64,000 bases of DNA from G963667675 sp963667675 (GCA_963667675.1 OY763929.1:1-64000), one strand, 5' to 3'. Shown: positions 1-9,215, counted from the stretch's first letter. Numbers and translations are program-made. Notes: generated by a model not told the origin, from the letters alone.

Positions 1-859
1 TCAACTCGGCGAAGTAGGGGGTCTGGCGGTAGTGGTCCTCCACTGCCCGGAACCTCCAGAATTCGCCGGTCTGCGAATCCACATACTCCCAGGGTCCGGT
101 GCCGGCCAGCTGTGAAGTGGCTTCATCGATTCCCACCGATGCGACCAACTCTTCAGTCTGGTTCTTGTTGACAATCCACATTCCGTTTATGCCGGGGCCG
201 CTTAGCCAAACCGGCATATCCCACTTAGGGCTCCCGGTGTTGGTCACCAGGGTATATTTATCCGGGGTGGTCATGCCGCCTTCCGGAAATAGGTAACTTA
301 TGTACCAACCAAGGCCGTTCAAGTAGCCCTCGCGTTGCATCTGCTGAGCGGAATACATGACGTCTTCGGAGGTGAACTCTCCCACGCCCCCGTGGAATTG
401 GACCCCCTGCTTAAGGTTGAAGGTCCAGGTCACATTATCTTCGGCGACAGACCAGTCCTCGACGAGAATGCCAACGTATTCCGAGTTGGCGTCCTTCCTG
501 AGCAGGCTCTCGAAGGCCGCCATCGTGGTGTACTGTTTTGTCGGCGAAGCGGTAGACCAGGGGTGCCCCTTATAGGAACCCATTTCCTTAAAGGCAACCC
601 GCAAATTCCCATAGGGGCCGTCCGGCGCCGGCGGCTCGGTGGCTTCGGGAGCCTCCGTAGCCTCCGGCTCAGGCGCGGGGGTGGCTGTTGCCTCGGGCGC
701 AGCCGTTGCCGTCGCTTCGGGCGCGGCGGTGGCCTCGGGCGCGGTGGTCGCCTCGGGCGCGGTGGTGGCGTCGCCGCCGCAGGCAACCGCTATCACCAGC
801 AATAGCGCGGCCAGCATTGGCGCAAAGATCCCGAAGCTCATCCACGGTCGTTTCGACAT
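1..859 (-). CDS. ABC transporter substrate-binding lipoprotein, family 5 (partial, C-terminus outside window)
   Basis: Reading the minus strand from the ATG at 859 gives an N-terminus with a hydrophobic segment ending in an AVAC lipobox, so the product is probably exported and lipid-anchored. A low-complexity linker follows (repeats of TTAPEA and ATAAPEA type, about residues 30-70). The body then resembles family 5 peptide/nickel binding proteins, including a stretch WTFNLKQGVQFHGG typical of that family. It would deliver oligopeptides or similar solutes to an ABC permease, but no permease lies in this window. A good ribosome site (GAGGTGGAG) precedes the ATG. The reading frame runs off the left edge. 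The family call is fairly sure; the substrate is unknown. Confidence 0.85.
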   Translation of the reverse strand, partial: MSKRPWMSFGIFAPMLAALLLVIAVACGGDATTAPEATTAPEATAAPEATATAAPEATATPAPEPEATEAPEATEPPAPDGPYGNLRVAFKEMGSYKGHPWSTASPTKQYTTMAAFESLLRKDANSEYVGILVEDWSVAEDNVTWTFNLKQGVQFHGGVGEFTSEDVMYSAQQMQREGYLNGLGWYISYLFPEGGMTTPDKYTLVTNTGSPKWDMPVWLSGPGINGMWIVNKNQTEELVASVGIDEATSQLAGTGPWEYVDSQTGEFWRFRAVEDHYRQTPYFAEL

Positions 860-958
860 TGCTCCACCTCGATTTTTCAGCATATATGCCAAGATCGTTT
901 GAACTTTGTGTTCCTACCCCAACCTCAGCCGGGGCAGGATAACCCAACTGTTCCCGAC

Positions 959-987
959 AATGTATGGATTGCCCCGTGACTTGTCAA
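959..987 (-). promoter_or_regulatory. Promoter of the binding lipoprotein gene
   Basis: On the minus strand a TTGACA -35 box (982-987) and a TACATT -10 box (959-964) are separated by exactly 17 bp. They lie about 100 bp upstream of the start codon at 859. The gene upstream ends at 1013, so this gene has its own promoter. Confidence 0.6.
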
Positions 988-1012
988 GCAGCGAACACGG
1001 CGCTCTGCCGCT

Positions 1013-2767
1013 CTAGCGGGCTCCTTGGTGCAGCGGGCCGCGAAGGACCTGCCCGGGCAGGGCCCCGGTGTGCTCCCCGTCCTCCAGCAGCGCCTCGCCA
1101 TTGACGATGACGTAGTTGATGCCGGCGGCGCCCTGCTGCACGTGCATCTCGCCGCCGGGGAATTCATAAATGGGCTTCCGGGGCGCGGCGGCAATGGTAT
1201 CGGGGTCGAATATGGTGATATCGGCGGCCTTTCCCGGGGCGATGAAGCCGCGGTCGTGAAGGTCGTGCATCATGGCGGTCTTCCCGGTCATGCGGTAGAC
1301 CGCGTCTTCCAGGGACATAATTCCCTTTTCCCGCACCCAGTAGCTCAGCAGGTGGGTGCTGTAGTCGGTGCGGTCGCCCTTGTCCGGCCGGGCGCCGCCG
1401 TCGGTGGTGCCGATGACCGTGTACGGCGAGCCCATGATCTGTCTCTGGGACTCGGGGTCGGTATTCCGGTCGATGACCATGAAGCTGGTCCGGAGATCAT
1501 CGTCCAGGGCCAGATCGAGGAGGGCTTCGGCGACGCCCTTGCCCTGTTCCCCGGCAATTTGCTCGACGCTCTTGCCGCCGAACTTCCTGTTTCTCTCTTC
1601 GTGGGCCATGTACACCTCGACCAGGTCCCAACGCCCGCTAAAGCTCATTCCCTGTCCAGCGGATTGGCCTCCGTTACCTTCGGCCTCTGCGCTCAATAGC
1701 CGGCGTACCTCCGAATCCTGGAAAGACCGGATCCTCTCCTCCACCGGCTGGGCCATTACCGAGTTCCAGGTCGGCATACCCTGGAACACCATGGAAGGGC
1801 TGATCATGTCCTCGTCCTCCAGGCCTCCGAACCCCGACCTCAAGTCGAAGATGGGTCCTGCGATGGCAGACAAGCACGAGGCATAAGCCCTGGCCCCTGA
1901 CCTCCAAGACTGTTCCAACCATTGCAAATGCTCTTTCCAGTCGTCAGGGTTAATCAACTCCTGGGAAATGAGGTTGTACATAGCTGGGCGGCCGGTCCTG
2001 CGGGACAACTCCTCGGCGATCCTGGCCGGCCCCAGGAAGTCGCCCAGGGCGCCGCCGCTCACCTGGAAAACCCCGGTGCCGACTTCGCCCAGCACGCTGC
2101 CCAGGGCGTACCACTCCTCTGCGCCCGCCACGGAGGACGGGACCAGAACGTTAAAGAACTCTACTCCGTGATCGGCGAAATTGGCAATGCTGAAGCCCAG
2201 GGCCCCCGCCAGCATCCCTTCCCGGACCAGTCCCCTCATCGCTTCGATTTCCTCTGGGGTAGCCAGCCGGTCGTGGCAGGCATCGCCCATTACGTAGCGC
2301 CGTACCGCGGAGTGCCCGATCAGCGCGCCAACGTTGATGCCGCGGTTTCGCCCGATGGCATCGAGGTACTCCGGGATGGACTCCCAGGCGAAATCCACTC
2401 CCTTCTGCTGTGAGCTCATAGGCACGCCTTCCATTTTCTCGAAAAGGTCCAAGTACCAGTCGCCGTCACCCGGCCGAGTGGGGGCGATGGTGGTCCCGCA
2501 TTGCCCCACTACGATGGACGTATTGCCGTTTAGCGACGTGGACTTGACTATGGGGTCCCACATACACTGGGGGTCAAAGTGGGTGTGGTGGTCAATAAAG
2601 CCGGGCGCAACCACCAGGCCATCCGCGTTGATGACACGGGCGGCGGTTTCGTTGAACTTGCCGACTCCTACTATCTGGCCATTGGTCACTGCGACGTCCG
2701 CGTAGAACCAGGGTTCACCCGAACCGTCTACTACCCGCCCGTTCTTTATCAACAGGTCATACGCCAT
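1013..2767 (-). CDS. N-acyl-D-amino-acid deacylase-like amidohydrolase (amidohydrolase family 3)
   Basis: The 584-residue product begins YDLLIKNGRVVDGSG and has the metal-binding signature FIDHHTHFD (HxH at about 61-63), a GQCG stretch that may supply a metal-binding Cys, and a C-terminal DGGA motif followed by APGKAADITIFD. This architecture is that of the D-aminoacylase/N-acyl-D-amino-acid deacylase branch of the amidohydrolase superfamily. It should hydrolyse an amide or cyclic amide in the cytoplasm, as no signal peptide is seen. A second homologue (33850-35208) lacks about 125 internal residues that this one retains. The true substrate cannot be inferred. Confidence 0.85.
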   Translation of the reverse strand: MAYDLLIKNGRVVDGSGEPWFYADVAVTNGQIVGVGKFNETAARVINADGLVVAPGFIDHHTHFDPQCMWDPIVKSTSLNGNTSIVVGQCGTTIAPTRPGDGDWYLDLFEKMEGVPMSSQQKGVDFAWESIPEYLDAIGRNRGINVGALIGHSAVRRYVMGDACHDRLATPEEIEAMRGLVREGMLAGALGFSIANFADHGVEFFNVLVPSSVAGAEEWYALGSVLGEVGTGVFQVSGGALGDFLGPARIAEELSRRTGRPAMYNLISQELINPDDWKEHLQWLEQSWRSGARAYASCLSAIAGPIFDLRSGFGGLEDEDMISPSMVFQGMPTWNSVMAQPVEERIRSFQDSEVRRLLSAEAEGNGGQSAGQGMSFSGRWDLVEVYMAHEERNRKFGGKSVEQIAGEQGKGVAEALLDLALDDDLRTSFMVIDRNTDPESQRQIMGSPYTVIGTTDGGARPDKGDRTDYSTHLLSYWVREKGIMSLEDAVYRMTGKTAMMHDLHDRGFIAPGKAADITIFDPDTIAAAPRKPIYEFPGGEMHVQQGAAGINYVIVNGEALLEDGEHTGALPGQVLRGPLHQGAR

Positions 2768-2867
2768 TACGATACTCCCTCATTTGCTCTGGATAATGCG
2801 GAGCCAAGCCGTTACCCCCGGATGGCCTCCGGCACTCTCATCAACGCGCCATTCCGGGACGACAAAT

Positions 2868-2896
2868 ACTATAGCATCGAATATCGAAGTTATCAA
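2868..2896 (-). promoter_or_regulatory. Promoter of the D-aminoacylase-like gene
   Basis: Minus-strand TTGATA (2891-2896) and TATAGT (2868-2873) are spaced by 17 bp and lie about 100 bp upstream of the ATG at 2767. Confidence 0.55.
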
Positions 2897-3001
2897 ATTC
2901 CTCCAACTTGCAGCAGATACACCTCATAAGGCGCCGAGGAAATTTCGCCGGCTGGGGATGATTCCGCTGGAGGTGGCCGCCCCCTGAAGTCGTTTACATA
3001 C

Positions 3002-4285
3002 TTATTCAGTTAACCTCAAAGGAACAAAGGACTGCTCGTCGTCGTCGCTCTCGGCTCGGATAGCTTCGACCATTTCTTCCTTGAACGCCGCCAGCAACTC
3101 GTCGCTGACCACACCGCCGGCTGCCACGGCCTTTTTCTTGAAGTTTTCGAACGTCCACTGGGTCGCGGTCCCCCGGGGCATTTCTTCGAAGAAGTCACGA
3201 TCGAACACCGGCATCTCGCCGGGGCCGAAGTAGCCTTTGCCCTCCAAGGTGTAGCCTTCCAGGTCGTGGGTGCCCTTGCCCAGGACCTGCCCGGTCTGCA
3301 CGTAATGCTCCATGACGTTCTTCATGCCGTACTTCTGGATGGGGCACACCTTCATGCAGATGCCGCAGCTCATGTAGCGGGCCATGACCGGACGGCAACG
3401 TCTCATGTAGACCTTGTTCTTTTCTACACCCCGCCACCAGATCTTGTCGCGCATCAAGGCGCGGCCGGGACAGCGGTTGACGCATACCTGGCACACCTGG
3501 CAAAAGGCGTGTATGCCGTAGTCGATTGGCTGGTCATAGGTGACCTTGGCGTCGGTGGCGATTATCATCAACCGGTTCCTGTTGCCTTCGTGGGGAGTAA
3601 GCAGGTACCCGCAGGCGCCCAACTGTCCCAACCCGGCGGCGACGAACATGGGAATCATCGCTCCCGGTGCGTCGTTGGAGTGGATGACGTGGGCGCGGTA
3701 TCCCAGGGAGCGGATGAATGTCCCCAACTCCAGCCCTGCGGCAGTCTGGCTGCGGTAGGCGCCGGTGTAGACGATCTCGGCATCTATGCTGGGGATGGTC
3801 TGTGTGGACTCGAAGTCCTGTTGGTAGGCCAGGCAGATGGCGGTGGGAAGGTGAGTAAAGCCCCGCTTGTGCTTGAACTCGTAACGGGGGTCATAGGCGG
3901 TGAAGCCCACCTCGATGTAACCCACTTGCCTCGCCTTGTCCTTGATCAGCTGGGTGACATCCTCGCCGGTGGGTTCGGCAGTCGGCTCCATGTCGGCAGT
4001 CTCCCGTCCAGCGAGCACCAATTCGCGGTCAACCCTGCTGTGCTCCAGGAAGATTTCCCACGCCTGGGCGTGTTGTTTCTTCATTTCGACAAACTGCCAG
4101 TCCTGAGCGGCCTGCTGTGTATAGTCCTGCATTTCCTCGGGGTGCTCCCTGGCGTACCAGTCGACTTCCCGGTCGTTGGTTGGTATGCCGGGCACCGTCT
4201 CCAACTCTTCCGCAACGGGAATGGTTACCGGCTTGTCGCCATAACGCTTGCCGGGCCTGACGACCTCGTGGCCTATTTTCAACAT
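3002..4285 (-). CDS. Reductive dehalogenase-like 4Fe-4S protein (RdhA-like copy 1), no Tat signal
   Basis: The 427-residue protein carries two ferredoxin-type cluster motifs near its C-terminal third: C262xxC265xxC268xxxC272P and C297, C307xxC310xxxC314P. Upstream is a stretch GLGQLGACGYLLTPHEG that matches the corrinoid-binding region of reductive dehalogenases and epoxyqueuosine reductase-type proteins. It has no twin-arginine signal and no RdhB-like anchor gene nearby, so it is probably a soluble cytoplasmic enzyme. Reductive dehalogenation is a family-based possibility, not something shown here. Two close paralogues sit at 9216-10493 and 13416-14705. The start is fixed by the MLKIGHEVVRPGKR sequence shared by all three and by an upstream GGAGGA. 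Confidence 0.8.
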   Translation of the reverse strand: MLKIGHEVVRPGKRYGDKPVTIPVAEELETVPGIPTNDREVDWYAREHPEEMQDYTQQAAQDWQFVEMKKQHAQAWEIFLEHSRVDRELVLAGRETADMEPTAEPTGEDVTQLIKDKARQVGYIEVGFTAYDPRYEFKHKRGFTHLPTAICLAYQQDFESTQTIPSIDAEIVYTGAYRSQTAAGLELGTFIRSLGYRAHVIHSNDAPGAMIPMFVAAGLGQLGACGYLLTPHEGNRNRLMIIATDAKVTYDQPIDYGIHAFCQVCQVCVNRCPGRALMRDKIWWRGVEKNKVYMRRCRPVMARYMSCGICMKVCPIQKYGMKNVMEHYVQTGQVLGKGTHDLEGYTLEGKGYFGPGEMPVFDRDFFEEMPRGTATQWTFENFKKKAVAAGGVVSDELLAAFKEEMVEAIRAESDDDEQSFVPLRLTE

Positions 4286-4355
4286 GTCAGGTCCTCCTCC
4301 AGGCCCTTAGCATACGTCAACGGGAAGTGTAACTCCAAGGATAATTCCTAGGCGG

Positions 4356-4385
4356 ATTATAGCGGTCACACGCTGACAACGGCAA
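4356..4385 (-). promoter_or_regulatory. Probable promoter of RdhA-like copy 1
   Basis: Minus strand TTGCCG (4380-4385), an 18-bp spacer and a perfect TATAAT (4356-4361) lie about 70 bp upstream of the start codon. Confidence 0.5.
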
Positions 4386-4415
4386 TATTCCCGGCGACGC
4401 GTCGAGGCCGCATCA

Positions 4416-5189
4416 TCAGGCGAACACTTTGTTTCCCACAAAGGGCTCCACGGCGTCTTTCACATACCCGGCCAGGCCCTTGAGGGTCTCGGCGACGCTG
4501 CGGGGGACAGGTATTTTGGTCATAATAAAGATGAAGAAGAGCTCCCCCGATGACAACAAACCGCCGAACCCCAGCAACGACTTGAGGTCATACTGGACTA
4601 CGAATTCCCCCGCATATTGGGCCATCCCCTCGAAGATCTCCTTGTTTCGCTCTGGAACCGATACGTTCTGAACAGCCATCTCCGGGCTGCCCTGGGCTTC
4701 GGGCACGTAGAAGGGGTTAAGTGACACGTTGCCGGCCAGTGCAGGGTCCGGCCGCATCACTGCGCTGAGGTCTATGCCGAACTGGTGAATCGCCGGGCTG
4801 AGCATGGGAATGCCCGAAGCCAACTCGGCGCTGGCCAATGGAAGCGCTTGGTGGATTTTCGAGTAGGCCCGGTCATTAGCCTCAAATATATCCCCGGCGG
4901 TGCCCAATAGACACAGGCAGTGCAGGCCGTCGGATGTAACGGTGGGACCAAAGATGTCTCGAGCGAACGCCTGCAGTTCTGCGTCGAGTTGGTCGTATGG
5001 GTGGGTCTTGTAGAACCTCACCAACGCGGTGGTAGTCTCGCCGGTTGCCGGGTCGAGGATATTCTCGTAGAGCACTCTAACCATGCTATAGGTCGCCTCT
5101 TCCATGCTGGACGCCCCGGACGCCGCCGACAGCAGAGCTTCTCCGCAATTAGCCACGTCCGCTTCGGTAAAATTGGCAAGGTCGTACAT
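4416..5189 (-). CDS. Stand-alone sensor-type domain protein (function unknown), copy 1
   Basis: The 257-residue product starts MYDLANFTEADV, chosen because the paralogue at 25634-26365 begins MYEFAKLTESDV and because GGAAAGGAG precedes this ATG. The frame remains open upstream to 5330 but without support. Conserved blocks shared by the two copies are VRFxKxHPY, GIPML, FYVPEAxGSP and GFGGxLxxGExFFxxxxxxxP. From memory, this C-terminal pattern resembles input domains found N-terminal in some bacterial sensor kinases. Here it stands alone, with no kinase, GGDEF or HTH output. It may be a ligand-binding partner of another protein. Function uncertain. Confidence 0.65.
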   Translation of the reverse strand: MYDLANFTEADVANCGEALLSAASGASSMEEATYSMVRVLYENILDPATGETTTALVRFYKTHPYDQLDAELQAFARDIFGPTVTSDGLHCLCLLGTAGDIFEANDRAYSKIHQALPLASAELASGIPMLSPAIHQFGIDLSAVMRPDPALAGNVSLNPFYVPEAQGSPEMAVQNVSVPERNKEIFEGMAQYAGEFVVQYDLKSLLGFGGLLSSGELFFIFIMTKIPVPRSVAETLKGLAGYVKDAVEPFVGNKVFA

Positions 5190-5357
5190 CGCGTTTCTCC
5201 TTTCCGAGGCCGCAGGCGCTGCGGTCCCTCCAAGGCAGATATTTTGCAAAAGGGTCCCGTTCAAGAGACGCCGGCGCCAGGCCTCGGCAGAGGCCCCTGA
5301 ATAAACAGCAGGCGCCTCCGTAAGAAACACCTGCTGAGTGAGAACATGCTATGGGCT

Positions 5358-5376
5358 GGGCCGGGCGGCCCGGCCC
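5358..5376 (-). terminator. Hairpin just after the amidohydrolase stop codon
   Basis: A perfect 8-bp GC stem (GGGCCGGG/CCCGGCCC) with a 3-nt loop begins 4 nt past the stop codon at 5381. There is no T-tract, so it may act as a weak terminator or a 3' stability element. Confidence 0.45.
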
Positions 5377-5380
5377 GGAG

Positions 5381-6490
5381 CTAGTTCAGGTTGTACACCC
5401 TGGCGGCGTTCCCGCCGCATATCTTGGCCTTGTCCTCTTCCGAACAGTCCGCCAGAAGGTGCCCCAGTATCTCCTGGCTCCTGGGGAAGGTGGACTCCAG
5501 GTGGGGATAGTCCGCGCCCCACATCAACGTGTCTACGCCGATGCGGTGCCGCTGCTCCAGGCCGATTATGTCTTCCTGAAAGCCCAGGAAGCAGTTGCTG
5601 CGGAAGAAGTCGCTGGGCATGGCGTCGCTCTTGAACCTCTTGCCCGCCAGCTCCTTGGCCAGTTGGGTGTAGCAGAAGTCTGCCCGCACCAGCCAGTGCA
5701 GGGCCCAGGCTACCTCGTGCTCCACCGAGCCGGCGTACAGACCCGGATACCGCTCGAAAACGCCGCCGAAGATCATCGCTCCCAGCGACATCCGCACCCA
5801 GTGGTCCATGTTGGTTATGGCGTTCGGCCCCAGGTCGTCCATGTGCGAATGTTCCAGGCGCTCGGTGCCCACGTGCAGGCTGATGGGCAGCCCCGCGGCC
5901 TGGGCGGCCGCCCAAAGGGGCTCGTACTCCGGCTTGTCGTACGCCCGCCCCGGCGGGGGAGACGTGGGGATCATCACTCCCGTATACCCCATCTTGGCGC
6001 AGCGTTCCAACTCTTTTACGGCGTCCCCCACGTCGTCGACGTTCAGCATCGCGATGCCCTTGAGCCTGTCCGGGTACTCGCCGAAGAATTCCGCAACCCA
6101 ATCGTTGTAGGTCCTCATCAGGGAGCTCACCAGGTCGCTGCCCTGTATGCCGTAGACTATCAGGCCAGTGGTGGGATAGAGGAAACTCATGTCAATCCCA
6201 TCGGCGTCCATGTCCTTGACATGCTCCGTGGGAATGTATCCCCCGGGACGTATGTCCTCTTTCCTGGCGTCCATCGTCTGCGCTCCGGGGTCTTCGAACC
6301 TCATCCCTATCTGGGCGCCCCCGGCGCTGACGTCGATTAACCTCCGTCCCTGGCAGACCCACCAGTCGCCGTCTTCGAACCGCTCGATGTAGGGCATGCC
6401 CTCGCTGAACTTGGACTCGCCTCTGCTGGTCCACAGGTCCGGCGGCTCGACAACGTGGTTGTCCGAAGAAATGATCTTATAGTTGGGCAT
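5381..6490 (-). CDS. Amidohydrolase family 2 (TIM-barrel metal-dependent hydrolase)
   Basis: The 369-residue product has the N-terminal metal motif SSDNHVVEPPDLW and ends with WGADYPHLEST followed by GGNAARVYNL. These are hallmarks of the ACMSD/amidohydrolase-2 family, whose members hydrolyse or decarboxylate aromatic and cyclic acids. The start MPNYK at 6490 is preceded by GGAGGTTA, which makes the longer upstream frame to 6703 unlikely. It is paired divergently with a homologue at 6911-8035 across a 420-bp region. Substrate unknown. Confidence 0.85.
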   Translation of the reverse strand: MPNYKIISSDNHVVEPPDLWTSRGESKFSEGMPYIERFEDGDWWVCQGRRLIDVSAGGAQIGMRFEDPGAQTMDARKEDIRPGGYIPTEHVKDMDADGIDMSFLYPTTGLIVYGIQGSDLVSSLMRTYNDWVAEFFGEYPDRLKGIAMLNVDDVGDAVKELERCAKMGYTGVMIPTSPPPGRAYDKPEYEPLWAAAQAAGLPISLHVGTERLEHSHMDDLGPNAITNMDHWVRMSLGAMIFGGVFERYPGLYAGSVEHEVAWALHWLVRADFCYTQLAKELAGKRFKSDAMPSDFFRSNCFLGFQEDIIGLEQRHRIGVDTLMWGADYPHLESTFPRSQEILGHLLADCSEEDKAKICGGNAARVYNLN

Positions 6491-6605
6491 TACTAACCTC
6501 CGGCTATCGCTTGCAGCGTAACTTTCTGGCGGCATATCCCGTTGCTTGGGTTCAAGAGTACTGGCTCTAAGGCCACAACGGATCTGCCGCATGTTTGGCA
6601 CGGGT

Positions 6606-6634
6606 ATTGTGCTACAGACGCAGTTATGTGTCAA
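6606..6634 (-). promoter_or_regulatory. Promoter of the minus-strand amidohydrolase
   Basis: Minus strand TTGACA (6629-6634), a 17-bp spacer and CACAAT (6606-6611) lie about 115 bp upstream of the start at 6490. The 420-bp divergent region 6491-6910 holds this promoter and the plus-strand one at 6782-6809. I see no gene in it. Confidence 0.5.
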
Positions 6635-6781
6635 TATATCTTCGTAGAGCCGGTGTTCCCGGATACAGGCTTCGGCTAAAGGCCCCGCATGGCGGCGCCA
6701 CATTGCAGCCGGACATCTCGTTCCCGTTGCCGGGTCCGCCCAACGAATCTCTCAGGCTGATACGGTTGCCGCCGGCAGAAA

Positions 6782-6809
6782 TTGCTGGCGGCGCCATTGG
6801 GGGTATAAT
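6782..6809 (+). promoter_or_regulatory. Promoter of the plus-strand amidohydrolase
   Basis: TTGCTG (6782-6787), a 16-bp spacer and a perfect TATAAT (6804-6809) would start transcription about 95 nt upstream of the ATG at 6911. Confidence 0.55.
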
Positions 6810-6910
6810 CGCCTGGCATAACCGGCGGCGAAGGGCAACGCCTGAAGACCCCCATGAGGCCCTCGCAATTGCGCGGGGTCGTAGATAGAGCGGCAGTAGG
6901 AGACGCATCA

Positions 6911-8035
6911 ATGTCGAGAGACGGATTCAAAGTAATGGACTCCGACATGCACATCATGGAGCCCGTGGACCTGTGGGACCGGTACATGGAGCCGGCCTAT
7001 CGGGGCCGCTTGCAGGGCCAGGACCGGTTTAATCGCGATTTTGGCCTCACCATGGACGGCCAAATGCTTCAATACACCGGACCGGTCTCCACCCTGCTCA
7101 TGGAGGGGACGGCCCGGGAACGCGAACAGACGGCTCCCACCTACCGGGATGCCCACGATCACGGCTGGGACCCCGGTTCCCAGATAAGGGCCATGGACAA
7201 AGAAGGCATAGACGTAGCTGTCCTGTACCCTACCAGGGGACTGTTCTCAGCGGCCGTGGATAGCGCGGGCGGCATGAGTCCCGAACTGGCCGCCGCAGCC
7301 GGCCGGGCCTACAACAACTGGATGTTCGACTTCTGCAAAGACCATCCCGGCCGCCTCTACGGCGCCGGCTACATTGCGCCCCACGACGTGGCGGCCGCCG
7401 TGTCCGAGGTCCGCCGCTCCGTGGAGGAACTGGGCTTCAAGGCCGCCTTCATGCGGCCAGACATCATCAACGGCCGTCAATGGCATGACCCCTACTACGA
7501 TCCCCTGTGGGCTGAGTGCCAGCGGCTGGGCATACCGGTGGGTTTCCACGCCGGCGGACGCCCGCCTATTCCCCAGGTGGGAGACCGGGAGTTTTCTTCC
7601 CTCATGCTGCACCACGTGTATTCCCACCCGGTTTCGATGATGTTGGCCGCCGGCAGCTTCTGCGCCGGCGGAATCTTTGCGCGGTTCCCGGAACTCAAGG
7701 TGGCCTTCCTGGAGGGCAACTGCTCCTGGGCCCCCTGGCTGCTATGGCGCATGGACGAGCATTACGAGTGGAGAGGCTATGAGCACCCTGAACTGACCAT
7801 GTTCCCCAGCGAGTACTTCAAGCGTCAGGGCTTTGTCTCCGTGGAGTGCGATGAATGGCCGGCCAAGTACGTCGACGACGCCGGATACAGCGACAACGTG
7901 GTCTTCTCCACCGACTACCCCCACACCGACTCCAAGTACCCCCACGCGGTGGAAGCCTTCCTGGCCCTGGACATGGACGAGGACAGCAAGCGCAAGTACC
8001 TGTGGGACAACTGCGCCCGCCTATACAACCTGTAG
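6911..8035 (+). CDS. Amidohydrolase family 2 (TIM-barrel metal-dependent hydrolase)
   Basis: The 374-residue protein has the metal motif MDSDMHIMEP (D12, H14) and a C-terminal FSTDYPHTDSKYPHA block with a putative metal-binding Asp, ending NCARLYNL. It belongs to the same ACMSD-like family as 5381-6490 but is clearly divergent from it. The start MSRDGFKV is preceded by GTAGGAG; the frame is open from 6854, but the added residues do not look like this family. A long perfect hairpin follows the stop. Its placement opposite the other amidohydrolase suggests related substrates. Confidence 0.85.
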   Translation: MSRDGFKVMDSDMHIMEPVDLWDRYMEPAYRGRLQGQDRFNRDFGLTMDGQMLQYTGPVSTLLMEGTAREREQTAPTYRDAHDHGWDPGSQIRAMDKEGIDVAVLYPTRGLFSAAVDSAGGMSPELAAAAGRAYNNWMFDFCKDHPGRLYGAGYIAPHDVAAAVSEVRRSVEELGFKAAFMRPDIINGRQWHDPYYDPLWAECQRLGIPVGFHAGGRPPIPQVGDREFSSLMLHHVYSHPVSMMLAAGSFCAGGIFARFPELKVAFLEGNCSWAPWLLWRMDEHYEWRGYEHPELTMFPSEYFKRQGFVSVECDEWPAKYVDDAGYSDNVVFSTDYPHTDSKYPHAVEAFLALDMDEDSKRKYLWDNCARLYNL

Positions 8036-8066
8036 GCGGGGCCAAAGGAGCTAGTTGCGGGTCAAC

Positions 8067-8106
8067 ACAAGCTGCCCGGCGTTGAGACTAACGCCGGGCA
8101 GCTTGT
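8067..8106. terminator. 17-bp perfect hairpin between convergent genes
   Basis: An exact 17-bp inverted repeat (8067-8083 and 8090-8106) with a 6-nt loop sits between a plus-strand gene ending at 8035 and a minus-strand gene ending at 8168. It can serve both directions. Neither side has a clear T-tract. Confidence 0.7.
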
Positions 8107-8167
8107 CATATCTAAGCAACTCCAGGAAACCGTACACGCGTTCCCAGGGCGTCGCCAACGGGGAAGA

Positions 8168-8626
8168 TTAGTCTGCGGAGACGGGTACTTCCTCGGGGAC
8201 CGGCACCGCGTGCAGTAGCTGCGTCTTGGCCTTGATTATCTTGTCCCACGAGGCCTTGGACTCATCTATCAGGTCGATCATCAACCCGTCGGGTCCCTTG
8301 TATTTGCGGCCGATGGGCAGGCTGCCCGGACACTCTGTAGAGCCGCGTGCCTTGGCGGCGTCGACGGTCTCCTCCAGGCCGTCCACGTAGAACCCTATGT
8401 GGTGAACGCCCTCCACCGTCGAAGGTCCGTGGCCCAGGTTGGGGGCGTCCTGGCTGCCGTACTTGAGAATCGCAAAGTAAATGTAGCCGTCGGTCAGCCA
8501 GACGCCGTCGTCCCCGGTATCCCTGGGCCTCCGGTTCAGCTCCTGCAGTCCGAAGACCTCTTTGTAGAAGTCCGCGGTCCCGGCCGGGTCCGGGGTGTGT
8601 AGGGCAATGTGCTTTATGCGTGCCAT
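8168..8626 (-). CDS. VOC-family (glyoxalase/dioxygenase fold) protein, copy 1
   Basis: The 152-residue protein starts MARIKHIALHTPDP and contains FYKEVFG, GVHHIGFYVD and KGPDGLMIDLID. These are the paired beta-alpha-beta-beta-beta modules of the vicinal oxygen chelate superfamily, with His9/His10-region and second-module His as likely metal ligands. Members isomerise, cleave or open small organic molecules. A paralogue at 19745-20203 shares most residues and the same C-terminal tail. GGAGGAG precedes the start. Confidence 0.85.
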   Translation of the reverse strand: MARIKHIALHTPDPAGTADFYKEVFGLQELNRRPRDTGDDGVWLTDGYIYFAILKYGSQDAPNLGHGPSTVEGVHHIGFYVDGLEETVDAAKARGSTECPGSLPIGRKYKGPDGLMIDLIDESKASWDKIIKAKTQLLHAVPVPEEVPVSAD

Positions 8627-8738
8627 GACTCCTCCTTACGGGGCTCCAATTTGGTTGCTGGCTATCCCCCTATGCCAATGCATCCGGGTGAATGTCAATC
8701 AACTTCTCAGTGCAAAGGTCAGTGGTTCTGATCAAGGG

Positions 8739-9152
8739 TCACAGTTCCACCAAGCCCAACTGCAGGAACCAGTCCAGCATGTCCACCGCCAACCATAACT
8801 CTATCAGCTTGCCGTCCTTATAGCGCTGCAGGCTCATGCCTTGAACGCGGACGCTCTTGCCGCTGGGCTGGTAACCGACCCACTCTCCCAGGTGAGTGCC
8901 CGTTGCGGTCCACATGGTAGCCACCAGGTCCCCCTCCGCAACATGGGCGTCAATGTCGAAGTGCAGGTCCGGGAAGCCCGCCCGGTGAATCGAAATGGAC
9001 TGCTGGATGCCGTCAAATGTGCCGGGAATGCCTACGGGAGGATTGTGCACCACCAGGTCCCGGGAGACCAGTTCCGGGAAGACCGCTACGTTTCCCTGGT
9101 TCCATATCTCTTCGAACCAGCGCCGGTCTACAGCCTTGTTCTCCTCGGACAT
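8739..9152 (-). CDS. SnoaL-like polyketide cyclase/ester cyclase family protein
   Basis: The 137-residue protein contains RRWFEEIWNQGN, HRAGFPDLHFDID and MWTATGTHLGE, which are signature stretches of the SnoaL-like NTF2-fold family. Such proteins catalyse aldol-type ring closures or hydrolyse small esters, and many are uncharacterised. It lies 63 bp downstream of RdhA-like copy 2 on the same strand and may be co-transcribed with it. A ribosome site (GGAAAGAGGAG) precedes the ATG. Confidence 0.8.
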   Translation of the reverse strand: MSEENKAVDRRWFEEIWNQGNVAVFPELVSRDLVVHNPPVGIPGTFDGIQQSISIHRAGFPDLHFDIDAHVAEGDLVATMWTATGTHLGEWVGYQPSGKSVRVQGMSLQRYKDGKLIELWLAVDMLDWFLQLGLVEL

Positions 9153-9215
9153 TGCGCTCCTCTTTCCTGTTGGCTCCCGTTTCCGTCCGGTCTCTGCCGC
9201 CGGCCCCGGTCAATG

